Below are positions 6,351 to 15,770 of a DNA stretch of 64,000 bases, in pieces. Every line of letters begins with the position of its first letter. Position 1 is the stretch's first letter. Source of the stretch: Faecalibacter sp. LW9 (GTDB taxonomy: Bacteria; Bacteroidota; Bacteroidia; Flavobacteriales; Weeksellaceae). The notes beneath the pieces are model-generated. The model was not told where the DNA came from and did no database searches. It saw only the letters and a list, made by a program, of their open reading frames with translations. The stretch is from NCBI RefSeq assembly GCF_034661295.1, contig NZ_CP141062.1, forward strand, positions 496,001 to 560,000, in the 5' to 3' direction. The position numbers were made by a program, and so were the translations under genes.

Positions 6351-8882
6351 ATGAAAAAAACTTTTTTATATATCGCCATCGCTTTCGCATTTACAACATA
6401 TGCGCAAGCACAGGTTATGACACCTCCACCAAGTTACAGTGAAACACAGATGGACGCTACTAAAGTCTATCGCGCGGAAGCTGAACGCATCAATAATTTG
6501 GTGCACACCAAATTGGATTTGAAATTTGATTATGCCAAGCAGCATGTGTTAGGAGAAGCATGGGTAACTTTAAAACCCCATTTCTATGAAACCAACAAAT
6601 TAACGTTGGATGCTAAAGCCATGTTAATTCATGAAGTTGCTTTGGTCCAAGGAAATACCAAAAAACCATTAAAGTTTACCAACGATGATTATCAGCTTTT
6701 TGTGGATTTGGATAAAGTGTATAAAAGGGATCAAGAATATACCGTGTACATCAAATATACCGCGCGACCAAATGAGGTAAAACAGCAAGGGAGTGCTGCC
6801 ATTAACGATGCACGTGGAATATACTTTATCAATCCTGATGGTTCCGATCCTTCTAAACCAACTCAAATATGGACCCAAGGGGAAACAGAGTCATCATCTT
6901 GTTGGTTCCCTACCATCGATAAACCCAATCAAAAAACTTCTCAAGAAATTTATCTAACTTATCCTGAGAAATATGTTTCGTTATCGAATGGTTTATTAAA
7001 ATCCTCAAAGAAAAATCCAAACGGAACAAAAACGGATTATTGGAAATTTGATTATAAACATGCGCCTTATTTATTCTTTGTGGGTATTGGTGACCACGCC
7101 ATTATTAAAGACAAATGGAAACATATTGATGTTGACTACTACGTAGAACAAGATTATAAAGAGTATGCAAAGGATATCTTCGGAATGACTCCAGATATGA
7201 TTACATTCTTTTCTGATCTTTTAAATTACCCTTACCCATGGGATAAATATCATCAAATGACGGCCTGAGATTACGTCTCTGGAGCAATGGAAAACACGGG
7301 TGCTGTATTATTTTATGAAGCGGTTCAACAAAAACCTGGGCAATTAATCGATGAAAATACAGCTGAGCCTATTATCGCACACGAATTATTCCACCATTGG
7401 TTTGGTGATTTAGTAACAGCTGAATCATGGACAAATTTAACAGTCAATGAATCATTCGCCAATTATTCAGAGTATTTATGGTTTGAACATCGATACGGGA
7501 AAGAAAAAGCAGACGAACACCGATACATCGACCGTCAAGGATATAAACAAGGCGATAATTTCGAGAAAAAATTAGTACGACCACACTACAATTCGCGTGA
7601 GGATATGTTTGATGCTGTGTCGTACAACAAAGGTGGTGCAATCATGCACATGTTACGTCATTATTTAGGAGATGAAGCTTATTTTAAAGGGCTTAATCAT
7701 TACTTAAAAACCAATGCCTACAAATCTGCTGAAGCAACGCATTTGCGTTTAGCTTTAGAGGAAATATCAGGGCGTGACTTGAATTGGTTTTTTGATCAAT
7801 GGTACTATTCAAATGGACATCCAAAATTAACCATTGCGTCAGAATATCAAGCGGCAAACAAAAAGGTGAAAGTGATTGTCAAACAAGATCCGAAATTATT
7901 GTTTGAATTCCCGATCACTTTTGATGTGGTGGTTGATGGTAAAACAAAACGTCATCAAGTATGGGTTGGAAAGAAAAATGAATCCATTTTTGAATTTGAC
8001 GCCGTTTCTAAACCAGAGGTGGTGATTTCAAATGCCGATCAAGTTTTATTGGCTGAAATTAATGATGTCAAAAGTATAGATGAATTCATCGCCCAATATA
8101 AAAACGGTAAAAACGAATTTGACACCAGACGTTTAGCAATAGAAGCATTCGCGAAAGAACAAACAACAAATGATAAAGCTCTAAACGCTTTAGTTCAAGC
8201 ATTAGATGATTCGTACGAAGGAATTCGCAACTTTACGATTCAACAATTGGATTTAAGATCCGATAAAGTGATGGCAAAAGCGAAAAACAAGTTATTAGCC
8301 ATCGCCGCAAATGATCCTAAGACGAAAGTACAAGGAACAGCGATTAAAGCCTTAAACGAAGCAAATATTTTTGACGCTACAGTTTTTGAAAAAGCAGCTT
8401 CAAGTCCATCTTTCCGTGTGAAAGGAGGAGCAGTTGCAGGGATTGTAAAAAACAATCCTTCGGCATTGAATCAGTATGCAAACTTAGAAGATGATGTCAT
8501 CAAATCAAGTGATGATTTAGTCACTATCCTAATTCCAAAATGGATAAAAAACAACCAATTGAACAAAGCGAAATTGATTGGGGAAAATGCGGCTTTCTAT
8601 GAATTAATCAAATTTCAAGATGCAAAAGTGGGGAAAACCTACGAAGAAGCTTATCGTTGGATTATGAGTAACGATACCCCAGAAGCAACTGCAGGAATCG
8701 TTTCTGCTTTCAACCGCTATTATGGATACTTCAAAGGAGAAAATCCTGCAGTAGCCAATATTGTTCGACAAACAGCAACGAAAGGATTAGAACTTAAAAC
8801 GCAAACACTAAAACAAAAACCTTCTGCGGCTTTGGAAAAACAAGTAGAGCTGTTAAAAAATGCGATCGAAAAAATGAAATAA
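6351..8882 (+). pseudogene. M1-family metallo-aminopeptidase interrupted by an in-frame TGA
   Basis: Together the two open frames 6351-7268 and 7287-8882 make a zinc aminopeptidase of about 843 residues with a signal peptide (cleaved after YAQA). The first half holds the N-terminal beta domain. The second has GAMENTG (substrate-binding), HELFH for zinc, the third zinc ligand in TVNESFANY, and a C-terminal helical repeat domain. The only lesion I see is TGA at 7266-7268, immediately before DYVSGAMENTG; family members have Arg there, so a single CGA to TGA change explains it. The first half lacks the active site and the second lacks the signal peptide, so neither piece should work alone. Readthrough or a sequencing error remain possible. 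Confidence 0.85.
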
Positions 8883-8904
8883 TTATTTTTTTATTATCTT
8901 TATG

Positions 8905-8930
8905 AAGCTATTCCCTGACGAGAATAGCTT
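8905..8930 (+). terminator. Terminator after the M1 peptidase gene
   Basis: AAGCTATTC and GAATAGCTT form a 9-bp stem with an 8-base loop, followed by a T run. Confidence 0.8.
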
Positions 8931-8953
8931 TTTTTTAGCCTTAGAAATAAACT

Positions 8954-9454
8954 ATGATAAAACTAATTGTAGCCAAAGCTAGTAATAATGTAATAGGAGA
9001 TAAAAATAACCTGATTTGGCATTTACCCAACGATTTAAAGCATTTTAAAAATTTAACGACTGGACATCCCATTATTATGGGACGCAAAACCTACGAATCA
9101 TTGGGAAGACCGTTACCAAATCGCACAAATATCATCATTACACGAGATCAGAATTTTATCGATGATCAAATCATTATCACCCATTCGCTCGAACAAGCAT
9201 TAGCCAAAGCAAATGAAATTCAAGAAGACGTTTTTGTGATTGGAGGAGGTGAAATCTATAAGCATGCCATGGAATATGTGGATATAATTTATTTAACGGA
9301 AGTCCATCACGAATTTAACGGAGATACATACTTCCCTGAGATTGATGAAGAATCTTTTGAGGAAGTAGAACGTGTACATCATATGAAAGACGAAAAACAT
9401 CCTTATTCCTATTCATTTATTACGTACAAACGAATCAAGGACTCAAAAGAGTAA
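8954..9454 (+). CDS. folA: Dihydrofolate reductase
   Basis: Reduces dihydrofolate to tetrahydrofolate with NADPH and is the target of trimethoprim. The 166-residue length is standard. Family marks in order: IVAKASNNVIGDKNNLIWHLPNDLKHF (substrate pocket, with the acidic Asp in LPNDLKHF), HPIIMGRKTYESLGRPLPNR (NADPH), and VFVIGGGEIYKHAM. It recycles the dihydrofolate made by thyA upstream. Its 3' end overlaps the convergent DUF2752 gene by 20 bases. Confidence 0.96.
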   Translation: MIKLIVAKASNNVIGDKNNLIWHLPNDLKHFKNLTTGHPIIMGRKTYESLGRPLPNRTNIIITRDQNFIDDQIIITHSLEQALAKANEIQEDVFVIGGGEIYKHAMEYVDIIYLTEVHHEFNGDTYFPEIDEESFEEVERVHHMKDEKHPYSYSFITYKRIKDSKE

Positions 9455-9848
9455 AAGGATAGACAGAGACATTTCTCATAATCCCAAACAACAACACAAG
9501 AAGAAGCAATCCAATCCATACCATTCGATTTGTAGGGATTCGGGTTGTTTTTTTTGTACCTAAAATGAAATCGATTCCGATAAAAAAAATAAAAGGTAAG
9601 CTTAGTACAAATAATGCATTCGCTCGAAAAGCTTCCACCAATTCTAAATGTAATAAGTGATGAATCGCACGTTGCACACCGCATCCAGGACAATTAATTC
9701 CGAAGATTGAATTGGTTGGACAACGTAAGAAATAACCTTCGTTTGCTGAAGGATTAAACTGATAAAAATAAACACATAGACCAATAATCAACAAGAATGA
9801 GATTCCTATTCGAGTTGGATGAATTGTGTAATTTTTCAAGTTTATCAT
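9435..9848 (-). CDS. DUF2752 membrane protein
   Basis: A 137-residue protein with three predicted membrane helices. The DUF2752 signature is clear: RCPTNSIFGINCPGCGVQRA, two cysteine motifs followed by HHLLHLELVEAF. The function of the family is unknown; the cysteines suggest metal or redox chemistry at the membrane. It converges on folA, overlapping its 3' end, with no terminator between them. Confidence 0.85.
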   Translation of the reverse strand: MINLKNYTIHPTRIGISFLLIIGLCVYFYQFNPSANEGYFLRCPTNSIFGINCPGCGVQRAIHHLLHLELVEAFRANALFVLSLPFIFFIGIDFILGTKKTTRIPTNRMVWIGLLLLVLLFGIMRNVSVYPFTLLSP

Positions 9849-9889
9849 GAATTAAAAATACGGATTTATCCAATATAAGCACAAAAAAA

Positions 9890-9907
9890 GGAAGGTTAAA
9901 ACCTTCC
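9890..9907. terminator. Terminator after the nucleoside transporter gene
   Basis: GGAAGGTT and AACCTTCC form an 8-bp stem with a 2-base AA loop, flanked by A and T runs on both sides; serves the minus-strand transporter gene. Confidence 0.8.
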
Positions 9908-9922
9908 TTTTTTATTTATATT

Positions 9923-11257
9923 TTAGTGTGAAATATTTTCAATTGCTTTCGGATCATGTTTATATTTGAAGATAATCGCGAATAAAATTGTGACAACTAA
10001 TGCGTATCCTGCAAAGATAAACCAAGATATTCTCCATCCTTCTAATTGTTGATCTAAGTCTGTATGACTAAACACAAAGTGGTTTACAATATACTGAGCG
10101 ACTAACATACCGATCGTTGCTCCAAAACCATTTGTCATCATCATAAATACACCTTGCGCTGATGAACGGATATTTTTATCTGTTTCTTTATCAACATATA
10201 ATGAGCCTGATACATTAAAGAAATCGAATGCAATACCGTAAACAATCATTGATAAGATAAACATCCAAACGCCAGATCCTGGATCACCTAATCCGAATAA
10301 TCCGAAACGTAAAACCCATCCTACCATCGCCATTAACATTACTATTTTAATTCCGAAACGTTTTAAGAAGAAAGGAATTAATAAAATACATAATGTTTCT
10401 GAAACTTGAGACAATGAAATTAAGGCATTTGCATTGTTTGCTCCCCAAGTATTCGAGTAGTTTGGCATTTCTTTAAATAATGAAATAAATGGATTTGCAT
10501 ACCCATTCGTAATCTGTAAAGAAACCCCTAATAACATTGAGAAGATGAAGAAAATCGCCATTTTTTTGTCCTTGAATAAGGCAAAAGCTTTAAATCCAAG
10601 TGCATCAGATAAGGTTTGTTTTTCACCACTTTTATTGATTTCACATTTAGGTAAAACAAAACTGAAAAAAAATAAAATTATTCCTAAAACTCCAGAAACT
10701 AAGAATTGATAATAGTTTGACTGGAAGCTTAAGAAAGTTGGATCACTTGAAAAGTTAAATCCAAAAGAACCGTCTTTCGTTCCGAAGAAGTTTACAAATA
10801 ACATCGCTACAATAAAACCTACAGTTCCCATCGTACGAATTGGAGGGAAAGCTTTAATTGTATCTAAATTATTTTGTTTTAAAATAGTATACGCCGTAGA
10901 ATTTGACAATGCAATCGTAGGCATAAAGAACGCTACACTAAACGAATACAATGTAAAAATCGTAGCAAAATCTACATTATCTCCAGCAGTCATTCCGTAG
11001 TATCCTGTCGCAAACATAAAAATTGCAGCAAACAAATGATTTAATCCTAATAAACGCTGAACTGGAATCCATCTATCGGCAACAATACCCATGATAGCTG
11101 GCATAAAAATCGATACAATTCCTTGCATCGCATAAAAAAGACCAATTTTTGGACCTAATCCAACCGATCCTAAATAGTTCCCCATAGAAGTTAAGTATGC
11201 TCCCCATACTGCAAATTCTAGGAAACTCATAATTGTAAGTCTAAGCTTTACAGACAT
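9923..11257 (-). CDS. Nucleoside/H+ symporter, NupG-type MFS transporter
   Basis: A 444-residue permease with 12 predicted membrane helices. The N-terminus (MSVKLRLTIMSFLEFAVWGAYLTSMGNYL) and VADRWIPVQRLLGLNHL match the nucleoside:H+ symporter (NupG/XapB) family, and DFFNVSGSLYVDKE near the C-terminus is typical. It should import nucleosides across the inner membrane. The bifunctional nuclease gene lies 18 bases upstream, so the two are probably one operon, which may link nucleic-acid breakdown with nucleoside uptake. The precise substrate is inferred. Confidence 0.88.
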   Translation of the reverse strand: MSVKLRLTIMSFLEFAVWGAYLTSMGNYLGSVGLGPKIGLFYAMQGIVSIFMPAIMGIVADRWIPVQRLLGLNHLFAAIFMFATGYYGMTAGDNVDFATIFTLYSFSVAFFMPTIALSNSTAYTILKQNNLDTIKAFPPIRTMGTVGFIVAMLFVNFFGTKDGSFGFNFSSDPTFLSFQSNYYQFLVSGVLGIILFFFSFVLPKCEINKSGEKQTLSDALGFKAFALFKDKKMAIFFIFSMLLGVSLQITNGYANPFISLFKEMPNYSNTWGANNANALISLSQVSETLCILLIPFFLKRFGIKIVMLMAMVGWVLRFGLFGLGDPGSGVWMFILSMIVYGIAFDFFNVSGSLYVDKETDKNIRSSAQGVFMMMTNGFGATIGMLVAQYIVNHFVFSHTDLDQQLEGWRISWFIFAGYALVVTILFAIIFKYKHDPKAIENISH

Positions 11258-11275
11258 AATTTGTGTAAAAGTGAT

Positions 11276-11905
11276 TTAGTTTTTTAGATTTTCAATTTCG
11301 TCACGTAGACGGGCCTCTAATTCATAATCTTCGTTCATCACGGCTTTTTTCATTTCTTCTTCTAATTCTTCTTTAGACCAACCTGAAAAATCTGAACCAA
11401 ATTCTTCTTCGTTTAAAAAATGAATTTCATCGTCATTCTCTAAATCATCAATAGCATCATTCAAAAGCTCTTCCTCCTCTTGGATGATATCCAAATGGAT
11501 TCCGGCTTTCTCTACGACATGCTCATAGGCAAAAATAGGCGCATTAAAGCGCACCGCTAATGCAATGGCATCCGATGTTCTCGAATCAATTTCAGAACGT
11601 TTTCCATGTTCATCAACAAATACGATGTTAGAATAGAATACACCATCTTCCAGTTTATAGATATAAACGGATTCGACTTGTATTCCGAACGATTCCCCTA
11701 AGCTTACGAATAAATCATGCGTCAACGGACGTGGTGGATTAATATCTTTTTCTAAAGCCAATGCGATAGATTGTGCTTCGAAACTTCCGATAATAATAGG
11801 TAATTTACGTAAACCTGATTCCTCTTCAAGAATTAAAGCATATGCACCAGTCTGAGTTTGACTGTATGAAATGCCTTTTATCACTAAGCTGATTAAATTA
11901 TTCAT
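11276..11905 (-). CDS. Bifunctional nuclease family protein (DUF151) with UvrB/C motif
   Basis: A 209-residue protein. The N-terminal 130 residues are a BFN/DUF151 domain (GAYALILEEESGLRKLPIIIG, RPLTHDLF, SRTSDAIALAVRFNAPIF), known in plants and Bacteroidota as a dual DNase/RNase. A long acidic linker (about 140-170) leads to a C-terminal UvrB/UvrC interaction helix pair (MKKAVMNEDYELEARLRDEIENL), which usually mediates protein-protein contact. First gene of a two-gene operon with the nucleoside transporter. Confidence 0.88.
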   Translation of the reverse strand: MNNLISLVIKGISYSQTQTGAYALILEEESGLRKLPIIIGSFEAQSIALALEKDINPPRPLTHDLFVSLGESFGIQVESVYIYKLEDGVFYSNIVFVDEHGKRSEIDSRTSDAIALAVRFNAPIFAYEHVVEKAGIHLDIIQEEEELLNDAIDDLENDDEIHFLNEEEFGSDFSGWSKEELEEEMKKAVMNEDYELEARLRDEIENLKN

Positions 11906-11962
11906 TTGGGCGTAAAATTACCAAAAAAAACTCAATTATTGTTGTTTTTTTAACACATAAAA

Positions 11963-11991
11963 AAACCGAACCAATTGATTTGGTTCGGTTT
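11963..11991. terminator. Terminator after etfA
   Basis: AAACCGAACCAA and TTGGTTCGGTTT form a 12-bp stem with a 5-base loop, A and T runs on both sides; on the minus strand it follows etfA by 25 bases. Confidence 0.85.
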
Positions 11992-12015
11992 TATTTATTT
12001 TAAGATCGGGAACAA

Positions 12016-12975
12016 TTACGCTACTCCCTTTAATTTTTTAATTTCTTCAATTAATTTCGGTACCACTTCAAAGGCATCACCTACAATTCCATAATCCGCA
12101 GCTTTAAAGAATGGTGCTTCTGCATCATTGTTGATTACTACAATTGTTTTAGAACCATTTACACCTGCTAAGTGTTGGATAGCCCCAGAAATTCCAATTG
12201 CAATGTATAAATTAGGTGCAATCGCTTTTCCTGTTTGTCCTACGTGCTCTGAATGAGGTCTCCATCCAATATCAGCAACAGGTTTTGAAGATGCAGTTGC
12301 AGCTCCTAATAATTGCGCTAATTCTTCGATCATTCCCCAGTTTTCAGGTCCTTTTAAACCACGACCTGCAGAAACTACAATTTCAGCTTCTTTTAAATCG
12401 ATTGCTCCTGTTTGAGCTACTTCAGTTCCTACAACTTTTACTTTAACGTCTGCATCAGAAACCGCAACTGATACTGATTCTTCAGAACCAGTAACTGCAT
12501 TTTCTTTCACACCATAAGAGTTTTGTAAAACAGTTACTACTGCTTTACCTGATACAGCTACTGTTTCAATTCCTTTTCCAGAGAACGCTTTACGATCTAC
12601 AGTTAATGGAGAAACTCCTTTAGGTGCTTTTTCTACATTTGTTACTAATGCAGCTCCTAATTTTAAAGCTAATAATGGAGCAACAGAACCTGCATCATTT
12701 GTTGAAGGTAATACCACTACATCACCTGCTGCTAATTCAGCAATAGCTTTAGCGTAAGCATTGGCATCAAAGTTTTTTAATGAAGGGTTATCCACTTTTA
12801 AAACTTTCGTTGCACCATATTTGTATAATTCTTCAGAAGATTCAGTTACATTAAATGCGATTGCAGTTACTGTATCACCAGCTAAATCTGCAACTGCTTT
12901 TGCGTAAGAAACTGCTTCTAAACCTGCTTTTTTATATTTTCCGTCGTGAGACTCTGCGTAAACAAAAATTGCCAT
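12016..12975 (-). CDS. etfA: Electron transfer flavoprotein subunit alpha
   Basis: FAD-carrying subunit of ETF, which takes electrons from acyl-CoA dehydrogenases to the quinone pool. The 319-residue length is normal. The C-terminal FAD-binding region is clear: [43 protein letters not shown] and [21 protein letters not shown]. It follows etfB by 25 bases in the usual etfBA order. The 3-hydroxyacyl-CoA dehydrogenase further on in the window belongs to the same fatty-acid degradation theme. Confidence 0.95.
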   Translation of the reverse strand: MAIFVYAESHDGKYKKAGLEAVSYAKAVADLAGDTVTAIAFNVTESSEELYKYGATKVLKVDNPSLKNFDANAYAKAIAELAAGDVVVLPSTNDAGSVAPLLALKLGAALVTNVEKAPKGVSPLTVDRKAFSGKGIETVAVSGKAVVTVLQNSYGVKENAVTGSEESVSVAVSDADVKVKVVGTEVAQTGAIDLKEAEIVVSAGRGLKGPENWGMIEELAQLLGAATASSKPVADIGWRPHSEHVGQTGKAIAPNLYIAIGISGAIQHLAGVNGSKTIVVINNDAEAPFFKAADYGIVGDAFEVVPKLIEEIKKLKGVA

Positions 12976-13000
12976 TTTAATTTGATTTTAGGTTAATAGA

Positions 13001-13747
13001 TTAGATTACTTTCGCTTCTTCGTTTAATAAACGTACCAATTCAGCAACATTATCTTTGTCTACTAATGTTACATTACCACGAGAAGCCGGTTTTTCGTAA
13101 CCAACAACTTCAACTTTTGCTTCTACAGCCTCAGCTGCAACCACGTTGATTTGTTTTGTACGAGCTTGCATAATTCCTCTCATGTTTGGAATTCTTAAGG
13201 CTGCTTCATCTACTAAACCTTTTTGACCTGCGATAACGGCTGGTAAAGCAACTTCTACAGTTTCCTTTCCTCCATCAATTTCACGTACGGCTTTCGCTGT
13301 AGAACCTTCTACTTCTAAACCAATACATCCATTCACGAATCCGTAATCTAATAATCCTGCAACCAATCCTGGTACAGAACCACCATTATAATCAATTGAC
13401 TCTTTTCCTGTTAAAACGATATCAAAACCTCCATCTTTAGCTACTTTTGCAATTTGTGTTGCTACAAAGAAATCATCACGTGCATCGGCATCGATACGAA
13501 TACCATCATTTGCACCAATAGCTAAAGCTTTACGCATTACAGGATCAACTGAAGCATCACCCACTGTTAAAATTGTAACGGTTGCTCCTAATTTTTCTTG
13601 TAATTCTACGGCTTTGTTTAAACTAAATTCATCATGTGGGTTAATAACGAACTGTACTCCGTTTTTATCAAACGCTTTTCCGTCACCTGTGAAGTTGATT
13701 TTTGCTGTAGTATCTGGTACACTACTAATACAAACTAATATCTTCAT
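13001..13747 (-). CDS. etfB: Electron transfer flavoprotein subunit beta
   Basis: AMP-binding partner of etfA in the ETF heterodimer. The 248-residue length fits. Recognisable family motifs are VINPHDEFSLNKAVELQEK, KALAIGANDGIRID, TGKESIDYNGGSVPGLVAG (nucleotide site) and the end VTLVDKDNVAELVRLL. First gene of the etfBA pair. A 9-bp palindrome lies about 50 bases upstream of its start and could be an operator. Confidence 0.95.
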   Translation of the reverse strand: MKILVCISSVPDTTAKINFTGDGKAFDKNGVQFVINPHDEFSLNKAVELQEKLGATVTILTVGDASVDPVMRKALAIGANDGIRIDADARDDFFVATQIAKVAKDGGFDIVLTGKESIDYNGGSVPGLVAGLLDYGFVNGCIGLEVEGSTAKAVREIDGGKETVEVALPAVIAGQKGLVDEAALRIPNMRGIMQARTKQINVVAAEAVEAKVEVVGYEKPASRGNVTLVDKDNVAELVRLLNEEAKVI

Positions 13748-13794
13748 AATTTTGGGTTTATTTAATCTTTATTGTAAAATTAATTAATTTATTT

Positions 13795-13813
13795 TATTAT
13801 GCAAGCATAATAA
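13795..13813. repeat. Palindrome between tatC and etfB
   Basis: TTATTATGC and GCATAATAA are separated by two bases (9-bp arms). It lies immediately after the tatC stop and upstream of etfB. It has no T run after it, so it looks more like an operator for etfBA than a terminator. Confidence 0.4.
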
Positions 13814-13815
13814 CA

Positions 13816-14652
13816 TTATTTCTTCACGATCTCGTTTGGTTGAGATTTTAATTGATTTGTAAACACACGATTAGATACAATTATACTAAATTCATACAAG
13901 ATCCAAAGTGGTATTGTAACTAAGACCATACTGTAGACATCGTTCGGTGTAATGGCAGCTGCAATAACTAAAACAACTATGAATGCATGCTTGCGATACG
14001 TCTTCAAAAACATCGGTGTAAGAATACCAATACTTGTTAAGAAATACACAAAAACAGGCATTAAAAACATCACACCCATTGACAATAATAATTGAACGAA
14101 TAAATCAATATAACTTGGCAGTGTCCATGTATTTCCGACCCCGAATGGATCATACGTAAATAAGAATTGGGTACAAAGTGGCAGTAATAAAAAATAGCTA
14201 AATAAGACCCCTAATATGAAGAAGAACGTCACCGCTGCAATGGTTGCACTGGCATATTTTCTTTCTGTTTCTTTTAATGCAGGTTTAACAAATCGCCAAA
14301 TTTCGTAGATAATGTACGGAATAGCGATAATTACCCCACAAACCATCACCGCAAAAAACTGAGAAGTAATCTGCCCTGATGGATTTAAATTGGTCAAATC
14401 ATTCGAAATATCAAAGGATGAAGTATATATTTTTCCATATCCTGTAAATTCACCAAAGGCATTAAACCAATCGAAAGTAGGAAACGTTGATTTTAATGGC
14501 GCCATGATCACATAGTCCACTAATTCATCCCAAAATATAGCGACTGCAATAGAAGTCACAATAACAGCTAGAAAAGAGCGGACCAAATGCCCTCTTAATT
14601 CGCCTATATGTGCTAAAAACGACATATCTTTATGTCCAAATCCTGTCGCCAT
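13816..14652 (-). CDS. tatC: Sec-independent protein translocase TatC
   Basis: Core receptor of the twin-arginine translocase, binding RR signal peptides at the inner membrane. The 278-residue protein has six membrane helices and the conserved N-terminal MSFLAHIGELRGHL (Leu/Glu-rich signal-binding site), the FVKPALKETERKY loop and AAITPNDVYSM. tatA/tatB genes are not in this window. kdsD ends one base before its start, implying co-transcription. Confidence 0.95.
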   Translation of the reverse strand: MATGFGHKDMSFLAHIGELRGHLVRSFLAVIVTSIAVAIFWDELVDYVIMAPLKSTFPTFDWFNAFGEFTGYGKIYTSSFDISNDLTNLNPSGQITSQFFAVMVCGVIIAIPYIIYEIWRFVKPALKETERKYASATIAAVTFFFILGVLFSYFLLLPLCTQFLFTYDPFGVGNTWTLPSYIDLFVQLLLSMGVMFLMPVFVYFLTSIGILTPMFLKTYRKHAFIVVLVIAAAITPNDVYSMVLVTIPLWILYEFSIIVSNRVFTNQLKSQPNEIVKK

Positions 14653-14653
14653 T

Positions 14654-15619
14654 TTATTCGATTCCTTCGTTTAAAATTGAGTGAATATCCAAAATACCAA
14701 AGTAATGATTTTGATCGTCAACCACAACCAATTGACCAATACTATTTTGTCGTAAGATACTTAATGCCTCTCTCGCTTTTTCAGATTTATGAATCGTTTT
14801 CGGCGACATTGTGGCAATATCACGTGCAACAAGTTGTGAAAAATCAGAATGATTTAACAACATTCGACGTAAATCCCCATCAGTAATAACACCGATAATT
14901 TTTTCTTCTTCTAACAACACTGTGATTCCATGACGCCCTGATGTTAACGAATTGATGACATCATAAATCGACGCCTCCGGTGACACAAATGGACGTTTAT
15001 TGGGATCTACAATATTTTCTACAGTCCATAACAAACGCTTTCCTAAAGCTCCACCTGGGTGTGACTTGGCAAAATCGTCTGATTTGAATTGTTTCATTTG
15101 CATCAAAGCAACTGCTATTGCATCTCCCATCACCAACTGTGCGGTAGTTGACGAAGTAGGCGCTAAATTGATGGGACAAGCTTCTTTGGTCACATGAACA
15201 TCTAAAACGATATCCGAATGTTTAGCCAATTCAGACTTTAGGTTAGCCGTTAGTCCAATTAAACAAGAAGAATAGTGTTTCAAAATCGGCGCTAAGTATG
15301 TAATTTCTGGCGTATTACCACTTTTAGAAATACAAATTACTACATCTTCGGGTTGTAATAAACCTAAATCTCCATGAATGGCTTCTGCAGCATGTAAAAA
15401 TTGAGCAGGCGTACCTGTCGAATTTAATGTCGCAACAATTTTATTTGCAATATGAGCACTCTTCCCTACTCCAACAATAACTACTTTACCTGCAGCATTA
15501 TAGATCGTATTCACTGCTGATACAAATGAATCATTTATACGTTCAGCAATTGAACTAAGCTCTTGAATTTCTTCTCGAAAAACATTTTGAGCAATTTGTA
15601 TTAATTTAGAATCTTCCAA
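14654..15619 (-). CDS. kdsD: D-arabinose 5-phosphate isomerase (KpsF/GutQ/KdsD family)
   Basis: Interconverts ribulose-5-phosphate and arabinose-5-phosphate, the first committed step to KDO for lipopolysaccharide. The 321-residue protein has an N-terminal SIS domain (VGVGKSAHIANKIVATLNSTGTPA, HGDLGLLQPEDVVICISKSGNTPE, EACPINLAPTSST, KSHPGGALGKRL) and a C-terminal pair of CBS domains (GRHGITVLLEEEKIIGVITDGDLRR and SIGQLVVVDDQNHYFGILDIHSI). First gene of a run with tatC. Confidence 0.93.
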   Translation of the reverse strand: MEDSKLIQIAQNVFREEIQELSSIAERINDSFVSAVNTIYNAAGKVVIVGVGKSAHIANKIVATLNSTGTPAQFLHAAEAIHGDLGLLQPEDVVICISKSGNTPEITYLAPILKHYSSCLIGLTANLKSELAKHSDIVLDVHVTKEACPINLAPTSSTTAQLVMGDAIAVALMQMKQFKSDDFAKSHPGGALGKRLLWTVENIVDPNKRPFVSPEASIYDVINSLTSGRHGITVLLEEEKIIGVITDGDLRRMLLNHSDFSQLVARDIATMSPKTIHKSEKAREALSILRQNSIGQLVVVDDQNHYFGILDIHSILNEGIE

Positions 15620-15660
15620 AACAAATAGTATTGTCTAATTTTATTTTTTTCAGTATCTTT

Positions 15661-15719
15661 AACCCTTCCTTTTTATCTCTAATTCAATCATATAAAAAAT
15701 TAGAGTTATAATCAGGGTT
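15661..15719. repeat. Nested inverted repeats in the kdsD-recQ divergent region
   Basis: AACCCT (15661) pairs with AGGGTT (ending 15719), and inside it CTCTAATT (15677-15684) pairs with AATTAGAG (15698-15705). The two arms are spaced to form a cruciform or RNA hairpin. It lies between the divergent kdsD and recQ starts, so a shared operator is possible. Confidence 0.4.
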
Positions 15720-15770
15720 CAAATATAGGAACTATTTAATTTATAATATTAATTTTAGTCTTTTGTGTAG

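Noticed and set aside
6669-6878. Minus-strand frame inside the M1 gene
   Set aside because: Shadow of the peptidase coding sequence; no start context or domain.
7266-7268. Selenocysteine or recoded TGA in the M1 peptidase
   Set aside because: Relatives have Arg there and no selenocysteine signal is seen; a nonsense mutation is simpler.
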